Of a DNA stretch of 8,188 bases, positions 7,025 to 8,188 are shown one piece after another (the first letter of the stretch is position 1; every line of letters starts with the position of its first letter). The position numbers were made by a program, and so were the translations under genes. The DNA is from Planctomycetota bacterium. GTDB lineage: Bacteria; Planctomycetota; UBA8742; SKZP01. The stretch spans positions 1-8,188 of the forward strand of contig SKZP01000285.1 in NCBI GenBank assembly GCA_007127275.1, written 5' to 3'. The notes under the pieces are model-generated. The model worked only from the letters and a program-made list of their open reading frames with translations, ran no database searches and was not told where the DNA came from.

Positions 7025-7110
7025 CCGGCTGCCGCCTCTTCGGGGCTCCCAGTTTGCGAGTTTGTCCTCAGTCCGCTGAGCGCCACCGTTACTCAACGTT
7101 GCCGTTAATT

Positions 7111-8188
7111 ATGGGCATGTGCACGAATCTGGTTCATCGTTCGCGCGCCCCCTTTTTTTGTGGGGCGGTCCTTCTTGGCGTGGTTGCGCTGGTTTTCGCG
7201 GGCTGTGGGCAGACCACGGATGTGGAGGATTCGACCGAGGGGCGCGCGGAGGAAAACCCGGGCTCTGCGGAGGCGCGGGGAAACGAGGCCGCCCACCGTA
7301 GCCGGGTCACGGCGCCGGATTGGTGGGGCGGTATTGTCGAGGAGCGGGATGGGCAGGTGATTGCGCATGCCCATGGCGTCGGTCCGGACGAGGCCACGGC
7401 CGTCGAGGCAGCGCGCAATGCGGCCGCCGGGCAGGTTGCGCACTTGCGGTTGAGCTTGATCGAGTCGGAGTTCGTTATCGAATCGCGACAAGAATTCCGC
7501 AGCGACGACGTATATGAGGCGCGAACGTCGCACGGTCGCACGCTGGTTCAGGCGGCGGCACGAATCGGCGAGATCTCCGCGGCGCGAACCGCGACGGCGC
7601 CGCTTGCGGCGGAAGACCGCGACGAGGAGGCGCACGTTCAGGCGTGGGTGCGTGTCCGTGTGCCGGCGCAGCGGGTGTTTCCGCACCGGGCGCTGCTTGC
7701 GTTGGAGCGAGAGCGGCCGGACCCGCCGGAGGATGCGGCGGCGCGAGAGTCGTGGCTCGACCGCCTTCGCGAGTTGGCGAACTCGTATGAAGCGCAAGGG
7801 GAGGCGGAGCTCGCCCGGCTGACGCAGGCACGCGTCGTTCATGAAAGCGGCACGCCGCAGGACTACCGGCGGCTTGCGGACTTGCAGGCCGAGGCCGGCA
7901 TTGAGGCGGCGGCACGGCTGACGCTGCAGCGGCTCTTGGATGCGCACCGCGACACGTTGAAGGTGCCGGCACGCCGGGCCGTGGAAGCGGAGATTGACCG
8001 GTTGTCGCTGCCGGGGTGGATTCAGTTGACCGCGCAGTTGGACGAGCGCATCGCCCGAGGGGAGCAACGGCGCGAGCTGTCACTGACGCACCGCGGCGAC
8101 ACCCGACATCGCGTCAATAAACCGTTCAGCCTGGGCGTATACAGTGCTCGGCCGCGCGCCGTCGCCTTGATGTGGCGCGACGACGACG
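7111..8188 (+). CDS. LPP20-like lipoprotein with helical repeats, possible C-terminal DUF4384-like start (3' partial)
   Basis: Open frame of at least 359 codons with no stop before the window edge. The N-terminus is a lipoprotein signal peptide: His/Arg-containing n-region, hydrophobic core about 14-29, then VFAGC with lipidated Cys32. After an acidic linker (33-66), residues about 69-195 resemble the LPP20 family: PDWW, HAHGVGPDEA, the Ala-rich helix AVEAARNAAAGQVA, and a closing WVRVRVPAQRV. Residues about 205-320 are helical and TPR-like (RRLADLQAEAGIEAAARLTL). The last visible part, VNKPFSLGVYSARPRAVALM (335-354), resembles the start of a DUF4384-type beta domain, but too little is present to be sure. 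The same LPP20-like landmarks close the divergent caspase-like lipoprotein, suggesting related jobs at the outer membrane. A C5-T7 homopolymer tract lies in the signal-peptide codons. The ATG at 7111 has no clear Shine-Dalgarno; the ATG at 7117 is an alternative. Confidence 0.82.
   Translation, partial: MGMCTNLVHRSRAPFFCGAVLLGVVALVFAGCGQTTDVEDSTEGRAEENPGSAEARGNEAAHRSRVTAPDWWGGIVEERDGQVIAHAHGVGPDEATAVEAARNAAAGQVAHLRLSLIESEFVIESRQEFRSDDVYEARTSHGRTLVQAAARIGEISAARTATAPLAAEDRDEEAHVQAWVRVRVPAQRVFPHRALLALERERPDPPEDAAARESWLDRLRELANSYEAQGEAELARLTQARVVHESGTPQDYRRLADLQAEAGIEAAARLTLQRLLDAHRDTLKVPARRAVEAEIDRLSLPGWIQLTAQLDERIARGEQRRELSLTHRGDTRHRVNKPFSLGVYSARPRAVALMWRDDD
7146..7167 (+). repeat. Homopolymer tract and hairpin in the signal-peptide coding region
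   Basis: Five C (7148-7152) are followed directly by seven T (7153-7159), and CGCCCC (7146-7151) can pair with GGGGCG (7162-7167), placing the T-run in a 10-nt loop. A one-base slip would shift the frame of the lipoprotein after about 14 codons. Whether the tract varies in length cannot be judged from one sequence. Confidence 0.4.

Larger units (their letters stand above)
6683..7110. other. Divergent intergenic region rich in inverted repeats
   Basis: 428 bp between the starts of the two lipoprotein genes, with no supportable gene. It holds the candidate minus-strand promoter, a perfect 10-bp palindrome GTGACGTCAC (6866-6875), a pair of 10-bp inverted arms (6880-6889 / 6913-6922), a 7-bp-stem hairpin (7002-7024) and a small hairpin CTCAG-TCCG-CTGAG (7067-7080) 31 bp before the rightward start codon. 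Its position makes shared regulation of the two genes plausible. I find no clear promoter for the rightward gene. Confidence 0.6.

Noticed and set aside
6872..7096. 74-aa minus-strand frame in the divergent gap
   Set aside because: It has no start-site support, membrane segment or motif, and it overlaps the inverted repeats.
7105..8083. Minus-strand frames of 320 and 202 aa
   Set aside because: They are antisense to the LPP20-like lipoprotein frame and have Arg/Pro-rich composition without domains.

Overview
This is a GC-rich window from a Gram-negative-type (two-membrane) bacterium. The evidence is two long genes starting with lipoprotein signal peptides, LPP20-like domains of the kind found in outer-membrane lipoproteins, and an ABC-2 permease of the polysaccharide-export type. 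The sequence does not fix the phylum. There are no RNA genes, no complete transposons and no CRISPR arrays.

Left part (1-1447). A Wzm/TagG-like ABC-2 permease runs leftward (84-854). About 590 bp without a gene separate it from a rightward metallo-beta-lactamase-fold hydrolase. That gap holds two copies of a short perfect palindrome. A related hairpin with the same outer arms but a different interior lies downstream of the permease at the left edge, so a REP-like palindrome family is present.

Middle (1448-3454). The MBL-fold hydrolase (508 aa) has a full HxHxDH metal motif and a long extra C-terminal part. It is convergent with a small one-helix membrane protein (123 aa) on the minus strand.

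Right part (3455-8188). The dominant gene is a minus-strand lipoprotein of about 1,075 aa. It combines an N-terminal caspase-like (peptidase C14) domain with an intact His/Cys pair, beta-sandwich repeats, a long TPR-like helical region and a C-terminal LPP20-like domain. The small membrane protein lies 65 bp downstream on the same strand and is probably in its operon. Across a 428-bp intergenic region rich in inverted repeats, a second lipoprotein gene is read rightward and runs off the window. It has an LPP20-like domain, helical repeats and the possible start of a DUF4384-like domain.

The two divergent lipoproteins share the LPP20-like module. Together with the small membrane protein they look like parts of one envelope-anchored, caspase-containing system. 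That functional link is inferred from domain content and gene layout and is not demonstrated.
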